DNA of 64,000 nt from Aeromicrobium sp. Leaf350 (GCF_916858655.1 NZ_CAKASL010000001.1:434001-498000); one strand, 5' to 3'; shown: positions 33,664 through 40,901, counted from the first letter of the stretch. Notes: a model not told the origin generated them from the sequence alone. A program made the numbers and translations.

Positions 33664-35163
33664 TCAGGCCGCAGTGGTCGCCTCCGCCAGTCCCGACTCG
33701 GGGTCCGCGAGCAGGTCGAGCAGGATCGTCTGCACCACGTCGAGCACGTCGGCGTCCGGCGCGACGCTGGCCGCGAAGCCCGCCAGGTACAGCAGGTTCT
33801 TGAAGAACAGCACGAGCTCCTTCGGCATGCGGAACCCGTTGCGGGCCAGCACCTGCAGCAGCCGGCCCAGGGTGAGGCCGAGCTGGTCGAAGGTCACCGC
33901 CCCACGAGACCGGTCCTGCAGGAGGTCGAGCTCGACCTGCAGCTCGGCCACCAGGGCCTCGATCTCGGCGTCGTGCGCGATGGCGCCGAACGACTGCATC
34001 GCGCGGATCTGGCCCTCGGCGTCACTCATCGCCCAGGCCGTGAGGTACTCGACGAGTCCGGCGCGCTGCGCCGCGTCGAGTCGCCCGGCGATGCCGAAGT
34101 CGACGAGCGAGAACGAGCCCGTGTCCTCGTCGACCAGCACGTTGCCGGCGTGCAGGTCGCCGTGGAAGACACCGTGCTTCAGGGTCGCCTCGACGACACC
34201 CTTGATGCCCAGGTGGAGCAGGCGCTCGCCGTCGTGGTCGCGGGAGGGGTCGAGGCGCGCGTACGACACCCCGGGCAGCAGCTCCATCACGAGGACGCGC
34301 TCGGTCACCATGCCCGGCACCGGCCGCGGCGCGCGCATGTGATCGGCTCCGAGCGCCTCCAGCACGGCGGTCGAGTCGACGAGGTTGGCGGCCTCCAACC
34401 GGAAGTCGAGCTCCTCCAGCGCCAGCTGGGCGAACAGCTCCACGAAGCCGGGCAGGTTCGCGGAACGCGTCCCCTCGTGCAGCTTCTCGGCGGCCGCGGC
34501 CGTGAGCGCAAGGGTCTCGATGTCGGCCCGGAAGCGACGTCGCAGGCCGGGGCGGCGCACCTTCACCACGACCTCGGTGCCGTCGACCAGGCGTCCTCGG
34601 TGGACCTGGCCGATCGACCCGGTCGCGAGCGGCTCGTCATCGATCCACGCCAGCTGATCACGCACGTCGGCGAGCTCGCGGTCGACGACGCCGAGCACGA
34701 CGTCGGTCGGCAGTGCCGGGGCCTCGTCGCGGCACCAGGCGAAGGCCTGGACCCACTCGTCGGGGAGCAGGCCGTCGGCCGTGGCGATGAACTGGCCGAG
34801 CTTGACGTAGGTGGGACCGCCGGCGCGCACGAGTCGCTGTGCGCGCTCCAGCGTGCCGGCGCTCGCGTTCGGCGGCTCGACCCGCAGGCCGACCGCCGCC
34901 GCGGCGGCACCGAGCAGCTGGAACGGCACGTCGGGGGCGGCGGTGGTGACCACGCGCCAGCCCATCGAGAGCAGCGATCCGATCGTGTCGGGCCACAGTC
35001 GCGGCGTGGCGAGGCGCTTCGCCTCGCGGCTCACGACGACGCGCTGGTCGGCGGCCTCGTGGTGCCACTGCAGGGCCTGCTGCGTCAGACCGGGGACGGC
35101 GGCGAGGCGCTCCGAGCCACGGATCAGGGCGTCGAGGTTCGGCAGCGGCGGCGGGATGCTCAT
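33664..35163 (-). CDS. ABC1/UbiB-type atypical kinase (AarF family)
   Basis: 499 residues. Atypical kinase motifs: YVKLGQFIATADGLLPDEW (KxGQ), ATGSIGQVHRGRLVDGTEVVVKVRRPG (Ala/Gly-rich loop and catalytic Lys), HGDLHAGNVLVDEDTGSFSLVDFGIAGRL (metal and ATP ligands). Members support ubiquinone or other isoprenoid lipid metabolism in other bacteria; the actinobacterial role is unsettled. C-terminal hydrophobic segment around LVLFFKNLLYLAGFAA. The ATG at 35163 is preferred; a palindrome lies 17 bp upstream. A second, distinct ABC1 protein is encoded at 56160. Confidence 0.85.
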   Translation of the reverse strand: MSIPPPLPNLDALIRGSERLAAVPGLTQQALQWHHEAADQRVVVSREAKRLATPRLWPDTIGSLLSMGWRVVTTAAPDVPFQLLGAAAAAVGLRVEPPNASAGTLERAQRLVRAGGPTYVKLGQFIATADGLLPDEWVQAFAWCRDEAPALPTDVVLGVVDRELADVRDQLAWIDDEPLATGSIGQVHRGRLVDGTEVVVKVRRPGLRRRFRADIETLALTAAAAEKLHEGTRSANLPGFVELFAQLALEELDFRLEAANLVDSTAVLEALGADHMRAPRPVPGMVTERVLVMELLPGVSYARLDPSRDHDGERLLHLGIKGVVEATLKHGVFHGDLHAGNVLVDEDTGSFSLVDFGIAGRLDAAQRAGLVEYLTAWAMSDAEGQIRAMQSFGAIAHDAEIEALVAELQVELDLLQDRSRGAVTFDQLGLTLGRLLQVLARNGFRMPKELVLFFKNLLYLAGFAASVAPDADVLDVVQTILLDLLADPESGLAEATTAA

Positions 35164-35179
35164 GACATCGAGAGTGTCA

Positions 35180-35194
35180 CATACCGACGGTATG
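35180..35194. promoter_or_regulatory. Perfect palindrome CATACCGACGGTATG
   Basis: A 7-1-7 perfect palindrome 17 bp upstream of the ABC1 kinase start. Size and sequence resemble TetR-family operators of the ATACCGnCGGTAT type. No TetR gene adjoins it except the one at 32978, whose own operators are different. Confidence 0.6.
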
Positions 35195-35243
35195 GTGCGA
35201 GCCCTGCGCGGGGTGTGCGCCATCACGAGGCGCGCGCCACACC

Positions 35244-35402
35244 GCGGCCGGACTCCCCTTCGACGCGTCCTACGTCGCGATCGCGCGGCTGTGCCGGGTG
35301 CCCAACCTGCTGCTGGCGGTGCACCTGACCCGCCGAGACGTCGGGGCGCCGCGACGCGCGCGGAGCATGGCCGACCGGTCAGACGACGTCCTCCACGCGT
35401 AG
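35244..35402 (+). pseudogene. Possible C-terminal remnant of a PIN-domain (VapC-like) toxin
   Basis: An open stretch without a plausible start encodes AAGLPFDASYVAIARLCRVPNLLL and ends at a TAG at 35400. The DASYVAIAR segment resembles the DA-YVALA motif near the C-terminus of PIN toxins, but the expected LLTAD block that should follow is not intact. It overlaps the convergent MazF gene end. It could equally be chance sequence in an otherwise featureless 215-bp gap. Confidence 0.22.
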
Positions 35403-35693
35403 GTCGAAAGCACTCACGAGAGCACGGGCCAGGTCACCCTCCTGCCGCTCCAGCAGCACGCCGACTCGACGGCCGAGATCGGTCGTCGACACCGTCTGGA
35501 CGTTGTCGCACGAGATGACCCCTCCCTGCTCCAGGCCGTTGTCCGGCCCCACCGGCACCTCGGTGACCAACCCCCTCACGGTCGTCGTGATCGGCACCAC
35601 GGTCACCGAGGTCATCGCTCGCGCGGCCGACTCCCGGGTCAGCACAACGGCGGGCCGAGTCTTGTCCAGACGAACCAGGTGGATCGGACGCAT
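35379..35693 (-). CDS. MazF/PemK-type endoribonuclease toxin
   Basis: 104 residues. IHLVRLDKTRPAVVLTRESAA is the conserved N-terminal strand with the R-P-VVLT catalytic block; VTVVPITTTVRG and GGVISCDNVQTVSTTDLGRRVG complete the CcdB/MazF fold. Such toxins cut mRNA at short motifs. The ATG at 35693 overlaps the antitoxin stop by 1 nt (TGATG), the standard coupled antitoxin-toxin order. Confidence 0.88.
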   Translation of the reverse strand: MRPIHLVRLDKTRPAVVLTRESAARAMTSVTVVPITTTVRGLVTEVPVGPDNGLEQGGVISCDNVQTVSTTDLGRRVGVLLERQEGDLARALVSAFDLRVEDVV

Positions 35694-35917
35694 CAGTCGA
35701 GGATCGGGAAAGAGCGACGGCCGTCGTCGGACTCGGTCCACCTCACCGGCTCGGAGGCGCGGTAGATCTCCGCGTCCTGCTCCGCCTCCAGATGACGTCG
35801 GTACCGCCGGAGCGCCTTGGTCGCCACGGCAGCTCGAGATCCGGCGCCGTTCGCGACCTGGGCGTCGATCCAGGCCACGAGGTCGTCGGGAAGGCGGACG
35901 GCGATCTGCGTGCTCAT
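35693..35917 (-). CDS. Ribbon-helix-helix antitoxin (MazE-like)
   Basis: 74 residues. STQIAVRLPDDLVAWIDAQVANGAGSRAAVATKALRRYRRHLEAEQ is a ribbon-helix-helix DNA-binding domain of the CopG/MazE type, followed by an acidic, flexible toxin-binding tail ending RRSFPILD. It neutralises the downstream MazF-type toxin and should autoregulate the operon. The ATG at 35917 is chosen because it immediately precedes the ribbon strand. Confidence 0.85.
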   Translation of the reverse strand: MSTQIAVRLPDDLVAWIDAQVANGAGSRAAVATKALRRYRRHLEAEQDAEIYRASEPVRWTESDDGRRSFPILD

Positions 35918-36073
35918 GCGCACGACGGTACCGGTTTGGGATGCACTCGTCATCCGATCATCGTCTCCACGACGGTTCCTGTCGTCGACCGCCTGTCCAC
36001 AGACTCACCGCTCCGTCCCACCCCTGTGGACGGCGATCCCCGCGACGGATCGAATCGGCCGAGACTGCCGGGC

Positions 36074-36502
36074 ATGAGAATCCAGGACCGACCCATCCGC
36101 ACGATCCACGACCTGACCCGTGTCTGGCGCTTCATCGACGGCGACCTCGGCTACGACGCTCCGCAGCTGTTCGCCCTGGTGGTCGACCGACGTGACCGCG
36201 TCATCCCGACCGTGATCCAGGTCTACGACACCGAGCACGACGGAGGCCTCGACCGTGACGTCATGGAGAAGTTCCTCGCGGCGCACGCCGAGGTGATCCG
36301 CACGGAGCATCCCGGAGGATCCCTCGCACTGATGCGGGCGCGCCCGGGTCAGTCCGCGCTCACTGATGACGACCGAGCCTGGTGCCGCATGACGCACGAG
36401 CTGCTGGTCGCCGCACCGTTCGCGAGCCGCCCCCTGTTCTTCGCCACCGACCGCTCCTGCGGCGTCGTCCCGCCGGACGCCCTGGCATCCGAGGTCGGGT
36501 GA
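36074..36502 (+). CDS. Hypothetical protein
   Basis: 142 residues (MRIQDRPIRTIHDLTRVWRFIDG...). Alternating strands and helices, with no signal peptide or membrane segment; motifs LALMRARPGQSALTDDDRAWCRMTHEL and PLFFATDRSCGVVPPDALA recur, as I recall, in other nocardioid hypothetical proteins. I cannot assign a function. The stop codon overlaps the -35 of the stress promoter for the next gene. Start at 36074 lies just after CCGGGC, so the ribosome-binding site is weak. Confidence 0.7.
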   Translation: MRIQDRPIRTIHDLTRVWRFIDGDLGYDAPQLFALVVDRRDRVIPTVIQVYDTEHDGGLDRDVMEKFLAAHAEVIRTEHPGGSLALMRARPGQSALTDDDRAWCRMTHELLVAAPFASRPLFFATDRSCGVVPPDALASEVG

Positions 36503-36521
36503 GACTCGCCCCAGCGGGTAC
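36497..36521 (+). promoter_or_regulatory. SigB/SigF-type promoter GGGT-N15-GGGTACT
   Basis: GGGT (36497-36500) and GGGTAC (36516-36521) with a 15-nt spacer; ATG at 36531 exactly 9 nt later and no Shine-Dalgarno. Confidence 0.72.
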
Positions 36522-36530
36522 TCCCCCGGC

Positions 36531-37013
36531 ATGAGCACCTCCGACATCGAGCGCCTCGTCGACCTGACCAAGGACTCCCGCTTCTGCATGCTGACCACCA
36601 CCGACGCAGACGGCACGCTCGTCAGTCGTCCCATGGCGCGACAGGAGGTCGATCTCTCCGTCGACCTGTGGTTCATCGCGACCCGCGACTCCCGCAAGGT
36701 CGAGCACGTGCGGGCGAACCCCACGGTCGGGGTGACCGTCAGCAGCGAGACCTCCTGGGTCTCGCTCGCAGGAAAGGCATCGGTCGTCGACGACGTCGAC
36801 AAGCTGCGCGAGCTGTGGAGCACGTTCGCCGAGGCCTGGATCCCGGAGGGCCCCGAGGACCCGAACGCGATCCTGCTCAAGGTCGACGTGGAGTCGGCCG
36901 AGTACTGGGACAACCCGGGCGGCCGGGTCGCCACCGCGATCAGCTTCGTGAAGTCGAAGATCACCGGCCAGCCGTACGACGGCGGGGACCACGCGAAGAT
37001 CGACGACGTCTGA
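36531..37013 (+). CDS. Pyridoxamine 5'-phosphate oxidase family protein (general stress protein 26-like)
   Basis: 160 residues. FMN-binding split-barrel: SRFCMLTTTDADGTLVSRPMARQEVD, LWFIATRDSRKVEHVRANPTVGVTV and the C-terminal EYWDNPGGRVATAISFVKSKITG match the GSP26/YdaG branch. In Bacillus that protein belongs to the SigB general stress regulon, in line with the GNNT-N15-GGGTAC promoter here. Cofactor binding is expected; physiological substrate unknown. Leaderless start at 36531. Tail-to-tail with DUF1801, 3 bp between. Confidence 0.88.
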   Translation: MSTSDIERLVDLTKDSRFCMLTTTDADGTLVSRPMARQEVDLSVDLWFIATRDSRKVEHVRANPTVGVTVSSETSWVSLAGKASVVDDVDKLRELWSTFAEAWIPEGPEDPNAILLKVDVESAEYWDNPGGRVATAISFVKSKITGQPYDGGDHAKIDDV

Positions 37014-37016
37014 GGC

Positions 37017-37358
37017 TCAGGCCCGGTTGAGGTCGACGGCGCGGCGGACCAGCTCGACGAAGGCCTCCTCGTCGAGGGCGTCCGGGGCGGGGATGTCGAC
37101 CGCCCGCCGCGTGCCGGCGTCCAGGCTGGCGTTGAAGACGCCCGACGGGTCGTCGACCGAGGCGCCCTTCGCGAACGTCACCTTGACCTTGTCCTTGTAG
37201 GTCTCGACGGTGCACACCAGACCCTCAAGGGAGAAGGTCGGCACGCCGTCAGGGTTCGAGGGCTTGCGCCACTTGACCTCCTCGACCACCTCGGGCGCCG
37301 CCTGCACGATCAGGGTCCGCAGTCGGTCGATGAGTTCACCGCGCCAGTCATCGCTCAC
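37017..37358 (-). CDS. DUF1801 domain protein
   Basis: 113 residues. LIDRLRTLIVQAAPEVVEEVKWRKPSNPDGVPTF and the VTFAKGASVDDPSG block are typical of DUF1801 (YdhG-like fold, ribosome or iron-chaperone-like proteins of unknown role). GTG start at 37358. No Shine-Dalgarno is evident. Confidence 0.8.
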   Translation of the reverse strand: MSDDWRGELIDRLRTLIVQAAPEVVEEVKWRKPSNPDGVPTFSLEGLVCTVETYKDKVKVTFAKGASVDDPSGVFNASLDAGTRRAVDIPAPDALDEEAFVELVRRAVDLNRA

Positions 37359-37367
37359 ATCGGGAGA

Positions 37368-37787
37368 CTAGACCCGTTGGGCCGTCGGTTCCAGAGGTTG
37401 GCGACGCGCCGCGAGCAGCACCGCGAGCGGGATCAGCACGTGGATCCCCAGCACCGACGCGAGCAGGACGGCGTCGCCCGTCGACCAGCCGCCGAGGTTC
37501 AGGACGTGGAACCCGAAATGGGTGGCCGCGTAGACGACGTTCCCCGCCAACGCGGCGCACACCAGGTGGTACTCGAGGAACACCGCGGCGAACACGATCA
37601 CCACCGCGAGGGCCAGGCCCAGCCCTCCGACGTCGCGCATCAGGTGCTCGTTGAACGGAGTGTCGTTGTCCACGGTCGGGACGTCGTCGTAGAACGACCG
37701 CGGCAGCACGAACTGCCAGAGGCCGACGAGCACCTGGTACGAGGCGAGGTACACGAGTCCGGCGCGGACCCAGTCCTTCGAGGTCAT
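37368..37787 (-). CDS. Four-helix membrane protein, unknown function
   Basis: 139 residues with four hydrophobic helices and charged, His-containing loops (GFHVLNLGGW, EYHLV). No signal peptide. Resembles small DoxX-like or DUF4345-type membrane proteins in size and topology, but I do not assert a family. ATG at 37787 with GGAGACC upstream is favoured over an earlier start at 37850. Confidence 0.65.
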   Translation of the reverse strand: MTSKDWVRAGLVYLASYQVLVGLWQFVLPRSFYDDVPTVDNDTPFNEHLMRDVGGLGLALAVVIVFAAVFLEYHLVCAALAGNVVYAATHFGFHVLNLGGWSTGDAVLLASVLGIHVLIPLAVLLAARRQPLEPTAQRV

Positions 37788-37888
37788 GAGGTCTCCGATG
37801 TCGAGGCTCGCCGGTGGCGGGCGGTGGACGATGCGAAGACACGACGACACAGGCGGCCGGAGTGTGAGGTCGGACGGGAGCCGGCCGA

Positions 37889-38341
37889 CTAGGGCTTCGC
37901 GCTGCCCGCGACCTCGTCCGCCACGGTCGTGCTGACGTCGGGGCCGGTGCTGTAGGCCAGCACCTCCTCGGACTCGACGTGCTGCTTCTCGTCCGCTCGC
38001 GGCGCGGTGCGGGCAGCGACATCGGCAGGCGTCGCTGCGGGCGTCGACTTCTTCGCGGGCGCCTTCGCGGCCGGAGCCTTCTTAGCTGCCGGCTTCTTCG
38101 CCGGAGCAGCCTTGGTCACGGGTGCAGCCTTCGTCACGGGTGCCGCCGCTGCCGGAGCCTCCCGCGGAGGAGCCGGGTTGGGCGCCGGCACCGGGGAGTC
38201 GCCGCCGGTGCCGTCATCGCCGGTGCCACCGGAACGGACCCGACCGATCACCGCGGTCGCCGTGCTGACACCCACGCTCACGACACCCTGAGCAGCGCGC
38301 TGCGCGAGTCGGACGGGGAGGGACAGGACCGAGCTGATCAT
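37889..38341 (-). CDS. Histone H1-like Ala/Lys/Pro-rich protein with SigB-type promoter
   Basis: 150 residues. N-terminal amphipathic helix LPVRLAQRAAQGVVSVGVSTATAV, then a Pro/Ala/Lys repeat region (VTKAAP, AKKPAAKKAPAAK; residues 65-100) and an acidic C-terminus. The AKK repeats resemble the Ku tail at 9350-9535 and actinobacterial HU/H1 tails, implying nucleic-acid binding. A GCGT-N15-GGGTAC promoter and an AAAGG ribosome-binding site precede it. Function unknown; stress-linked nucleoid or envelope role possible. Confidence 0.65.
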   Translation of the reverse strand: MISSVLSLPVRLAQRAAQGVVSVGVSTATAVIGRVRSGGTGDDGTGGDSPVPAPNPAPPREAPAAAAPVTKAAPVTKAAPAKKPAAKKAPAAKAPAKKSTPAATPADVAARTAPRADEKQHVESEEVLAYSTGPDVSTTVADEVAGSAKP

Positions 38342-38380
38342 CTGACGACCTTTCGGGGCGGGAGGTGAGTGCGATCAGGG

Positions 38381-38405
38381 GTACCCGATCCCCCGTGCGC
38401 CACGC
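38381..38405 (-). promoter_or_regulatory. SigB/SigF-type promoter GCGT-N15-GGGTAC
   Basis: GCGT (38402-38405) and GGGTAC (38381-38386) on the minus strand, 15 nt apart, about 39 nt before the ATG at 38341; here the leader includes AAAGG. Confidence 0.68.
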
Positions 38406-38443
38406 AGGGCGAGCGTGTGCGGTTCTTCACGCCCCCAACAGGG

Positions 38444-39406
38444 TCAGACGACGTTGCCCACGAATGGCAGCACCAGCTGGCACGGCACCGGCCGCGGGTG
38501 AGCCGGATCGAGAGCGTTGAGCACCAGCGCCGCCGCGACCGGGTCGGCCACGATCTGGAAGTGCTCGCTCAGGTCGAGACCGCAGAAGTCCTGCACCACG
38601 AAGTTCGTCATGCCCGGCTCGATACCGCTGGTGTACGGGATCACGAGCTCGTCGTACCGCGTGACGATGTTCGTGTACGTGATGCCCGGGACGGCAGGAC
38701 CGCCGCCGGACCGCATCTTCTCGATGAACGGCGAGCCGGCGAGCAGCTGCGGACCCGAGGCGAAGAACGGCTGGAGCGCGGCGTTCAGGACAGGCGTCAG
38801 CCCGAACGGGGTGCCGATGAGGCTCAACGTGCCGAGACCGGCCAGGTCGGTGCCGTGCCAGAGCGGCGCGATCGAGACGTACTTGTCGATCTTGCCCGCC
38901 CCGTCGAGGAACTTCGCGTAGTAGTTCGGCATCAGGGTGCCCTCGGAGTGGCCCAGGATGTCGACCTTCGCCGCACCCGTGGCCGCCAGCACCTCGTCGA
39001 CGAAGACCGAGAGCTGCGCCGCGCTGGCCTCGATGGGTCCGAGTCCGCCAAAGACCTGGTTGTACGGCGCGGGGGCGAGCGTCGACTGGCCGTACGTCAG
39101 GGCGAAGACGCAGTAGCCCTCGTTGGCGAGCAGCGGCGCGTACGTCTGCCAGTTGGTGGCCTTGTTGCCCGTCAGACCGTGCACCAGCACGACCGGCGTC
39201 GGGTGCTCGGGCGACGGCTGGCAGTCCCAGTCGTTGGCGCCCGGCGGATCGGCATCGATGCCGAGGCCGGCGATGACCGCCGGCAGCAGGAAGGAGTACG
39301 GCACCGGCAGCGGCGGGTTCGGCGCCGCCTGCGCGGGGGCCGTCGTCACCCCCGCGACCAGGGCGGTCAGGGCCAGGACGGCGCCTGCCAGACGAGGAGT
39401 GCGCAT
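38444..39406 (-). CDS. Secreted lipase, alpha/beta hydrolase
   Basis: 320 residues. N-terminal signal peptide (LAGAVLALTALVAGVTTAPAQAA) with likely cleavage after AQA. Oxyanion block PVVLVHGLTGNKATNWQTYAPLL and nucleophile motif GHSEGTLMPNYY (G-H-S-x-G) define a triacylglycerol lipase of the actinobacterial class 2/LipA type. Four Cys (CQPS, YCVF, FCG, PCQ) may form two disulphides. Exported by Sec. No lipase foldase gene is adjacent. Confidence 0.88.
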   Translation of the reverse strand: MRTPRLAGAVLALTALVAGVTTAPAQAAPNPPLPVPYSFLLPAVIAGLGIDADPPGANDWDCQPSPEHPTPVVLVHGLTGNKATNWQTYAPLLANEGYCVFALTYGQSTLAPAPYNQVFGGLGPIEASAAQLSVFVDEVLAATGAAKVDILGHSEGTLMPNYYAKFLDGAGKIDKYVSIAPLWHGTDLAGLGTLSLIGTPFGLTPVLNAALQPFFASGPQLLAGSPFIEKMRSGGGPAVPGITYTNIVTRYDELVIPYTSGIEPGMTNFVVQDFCGLDLSEHFQIVADPVAAALVLNALDPAHPRPVPCQLVLPFVGNVV

Positions 39407-39469
39407 GAGGGACCTCCGGGGTCGTGACGGTAACCCGAAGTTACCTCAGTCACACCGGATCGGCTCGCC

Positions 39470-40402
39470 TCACGCCGGGGCGGTGGCTGCCGCCAGCTCC
39501 GGCACCAGCTCGTCGATCGCCCAGAGCAACGCGTTCGGACCGCTGTAGGACAGCGCACCCGTGAGCGTCGACTCCCACGTGGCGTACATCGTGCGCCCCT
39601 CCTGCACGACGGCGAGACGCGAGAACACCGGCGACTCGAGCATCTCCTCCTGCGTCGCACCCAGCACGAACAGCACGTCCTGGTCGAGCACGTCGAGCCG
39701 CTCCTCACTGACGTCGCCGACCGCGTCCTGCGCCGCGAAGCCCAGCAGGTCGAACACGGTGCGCCGCGGATCCCCCGCGCCGATCGCGTAGTGGCCGCCG
39801 TCCTCCGGGCCGTAGTCCATCGTGAGCACCTGCCCGGCGAACTCGGGGTGCGCCTGGGCCACCTCGGCGACCTTGGCGTCGACCTCCGCGATCAACGCCT
39901 CCGCCTCGGCGCCCTTGCCGAGCGCCTGCGCCGTGAGCCGCAGCTGCTCGTCCCAGGGCGTCTCCTCGTCCTCGAACTCGGCCGACTGCACCACGGTGGG
40001 GGCGATGTCCGAGAGACGGTCGTACGTCTTCTGGTCGATCGAGTCGTAGATCGCGAAGATCACGTCGGGCTCCTGCGCGGCCACGTCCTCGAAGTTGACG
40101 TCGTCGCCGGCGAGCACGGGGATCTCCTCCCCGCCGGTGACCTCGGTGACCCACGGATAGTCGCTGTACTCCTCGAACCAGTCTCGCGTCGCCACCGGGA
40201 CGACCCCCAGGGCCAGCACGAAGTCCTGGTCGTTGTAGCCCACCGTCACGACGCGCTCGGCGTCCTCGGGGACCTGGGTCGTGCCGAACTTGTGCTCCAC
40301 GGCGATGGTCGGTCCGGTGGGGCCCTCGTCGCTCGAACCGCAGGCGGTCAGCACGGCGAGCACGAGGCCCGTCACAAGTGGCAGGGCGACGCGACGCTTC
40401 AC
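39470..40402 (-). CDS. Siderophore/iron substrate-binding lipoprotein 3 (orphan)
   Basis: 310 residues. Signal peptide with lipobox LAVLTACGSS. Class III binding protein: KFGTTQVPEDAERVVTVGYNDQDFVLALGVVPVATRDWF and EPDVIFAIYDSID. It differs clearly from the pair at 19307/20480 and has no permease beside it, so it may feed the importer at 21628. The GTG start at 40402 is preceded by AAGGAG; an iron box lies 34 bp upstream. Confidence 0.88.
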   Translation of the reverse strand: MKRRVALPLVTGLVLAVLTACGSSDEGPTGPTIAVEHKFGTTQVPEDAERVVTVGYNDQDFVLALGVVPVATRDWFEEYSDYPWVTEVTGGEEIPVLAGDDVNFEDVAAQEPDVIFAIYDSIDQKTYDRLSDIAPTVVQSAEFEDEETPWDEQLRLTAQALGKGAEAEALIAEVDAKVAEVAQAHPEFAGQVLTMDYGPEDGGHYAIGAGDPRRTVFDLLGFAAQDAVGDVSEERLDVLDQDVLFVLGATQEEMLESPVFSRLAVVQEGRTMYATWESTLTGALSYSGPNALLWAIDELVPELAAATAPA

Positions 40403-40435
40403 GACATCTCCTTCAGCCACGCGGCACGGCACCGC

Positions 40436-40449
40436 TTAGGCGAGCCTCA
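40436..40449. promoter_or_regulatory. Iron box-like element upstream of lipoprotein 3
   Basis: TTAGGCGAGCCTCA shares TTAGGC and GCCT with the boxes at 19264 and 21594 and is a partial palindrome centred on CGAG. Position fits DtxR/IdeR repression of the minus-strand binding-protein gene. Confidence 0.55.
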
Positions 40450-40460
40450 CCATACTCGAT

Positions 40461-40901
40461 TCACGTCAGCTGTTCGAAGAGGGAGACCACGATCCCCTCG
40501 GGCCCCCGGACGTAGGCCATCCGCACGCTCCCCTCGTACTCGCCGACACCACCGACCAGCCCGTAGCCGTCGGCGGCGACGGCCTCGACGGCCGCGTCCA
40601 GGTCGCCGACCTCGAACGAGACGTTGCGCAGCCCCACCTCGGTCGCCATGGCCTCCGGCGGGCCGTCGACGTGGTCGGGCGACACGAAGCTCGAGAGCTC
40701 GAGACGCGGACCCCCACCCGGCATGGCCAGCATCGCGATCCGGCAGTGCGCGCCGGGGATGGCACAGACCGTCTCGACGAACTCCCCCTGCACCTCCCCC
40801 GTGCCCTCGACCTCCAGGCCCAGCCCCACGAAGAACGCCGTGGCGGCCTCCAGGTCGCGCACCGTGATGCCGATGTGGTCGAAGCGCCGCACGTGAGTCA
40901 T
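40461..40901 (-). CDS. VOC family protein (glyoxalase/bleomycin-resistance fold)
   Basis: 146 residues. Two beta-alpha-beta3 modules: FDHIGITVRDLEAATAFFVGLGLEVEG (metal His in DHIGI) and LRNVSFEVGDLDAAVEAVAADGYGLVGG. C-terminus VRGPEGIVVSLFEQL contains the metal Glu. The substrate cannot be inferred. ATG at 40901 begins the first strand directly. Confidence 0.85.
   Translation of the reverse strand: MTHVRRFDHIGITVRDLEAATAFFVGLGLEVEGTGEVQGEFVETVCAIPGAHCRIAMLAMPGGGPRLELSSFVSPDHVDGPPEAMATEVGLRNVSFEVGDLDAAVEAVAADGYGLVGGVGEYEGSVRMAYVRGPEGIVVSLFEQLT

Noticed and set aside
30653-34342. Very long open frame on the plus strand opposite the MMPL, TetR and ABC1 genes
   Set aside because: Such long antisense frames arise from high-GC codon bias; the translation is low-complexity Arg/Asp/Gly-rich and the opposite strand carries clear families. 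The same holds for plus-strand frames at 47695-51327, 17049-19271 and minus-strand 5131-7779.
35993-36032. A second DnaA-box cluster (CTGTCCACA and CTGTGGACG)
   Set aside because: Only two imperfect boxes with no phasing; GTCCAC motifs are frequent in intergenic DNA of this GC content.
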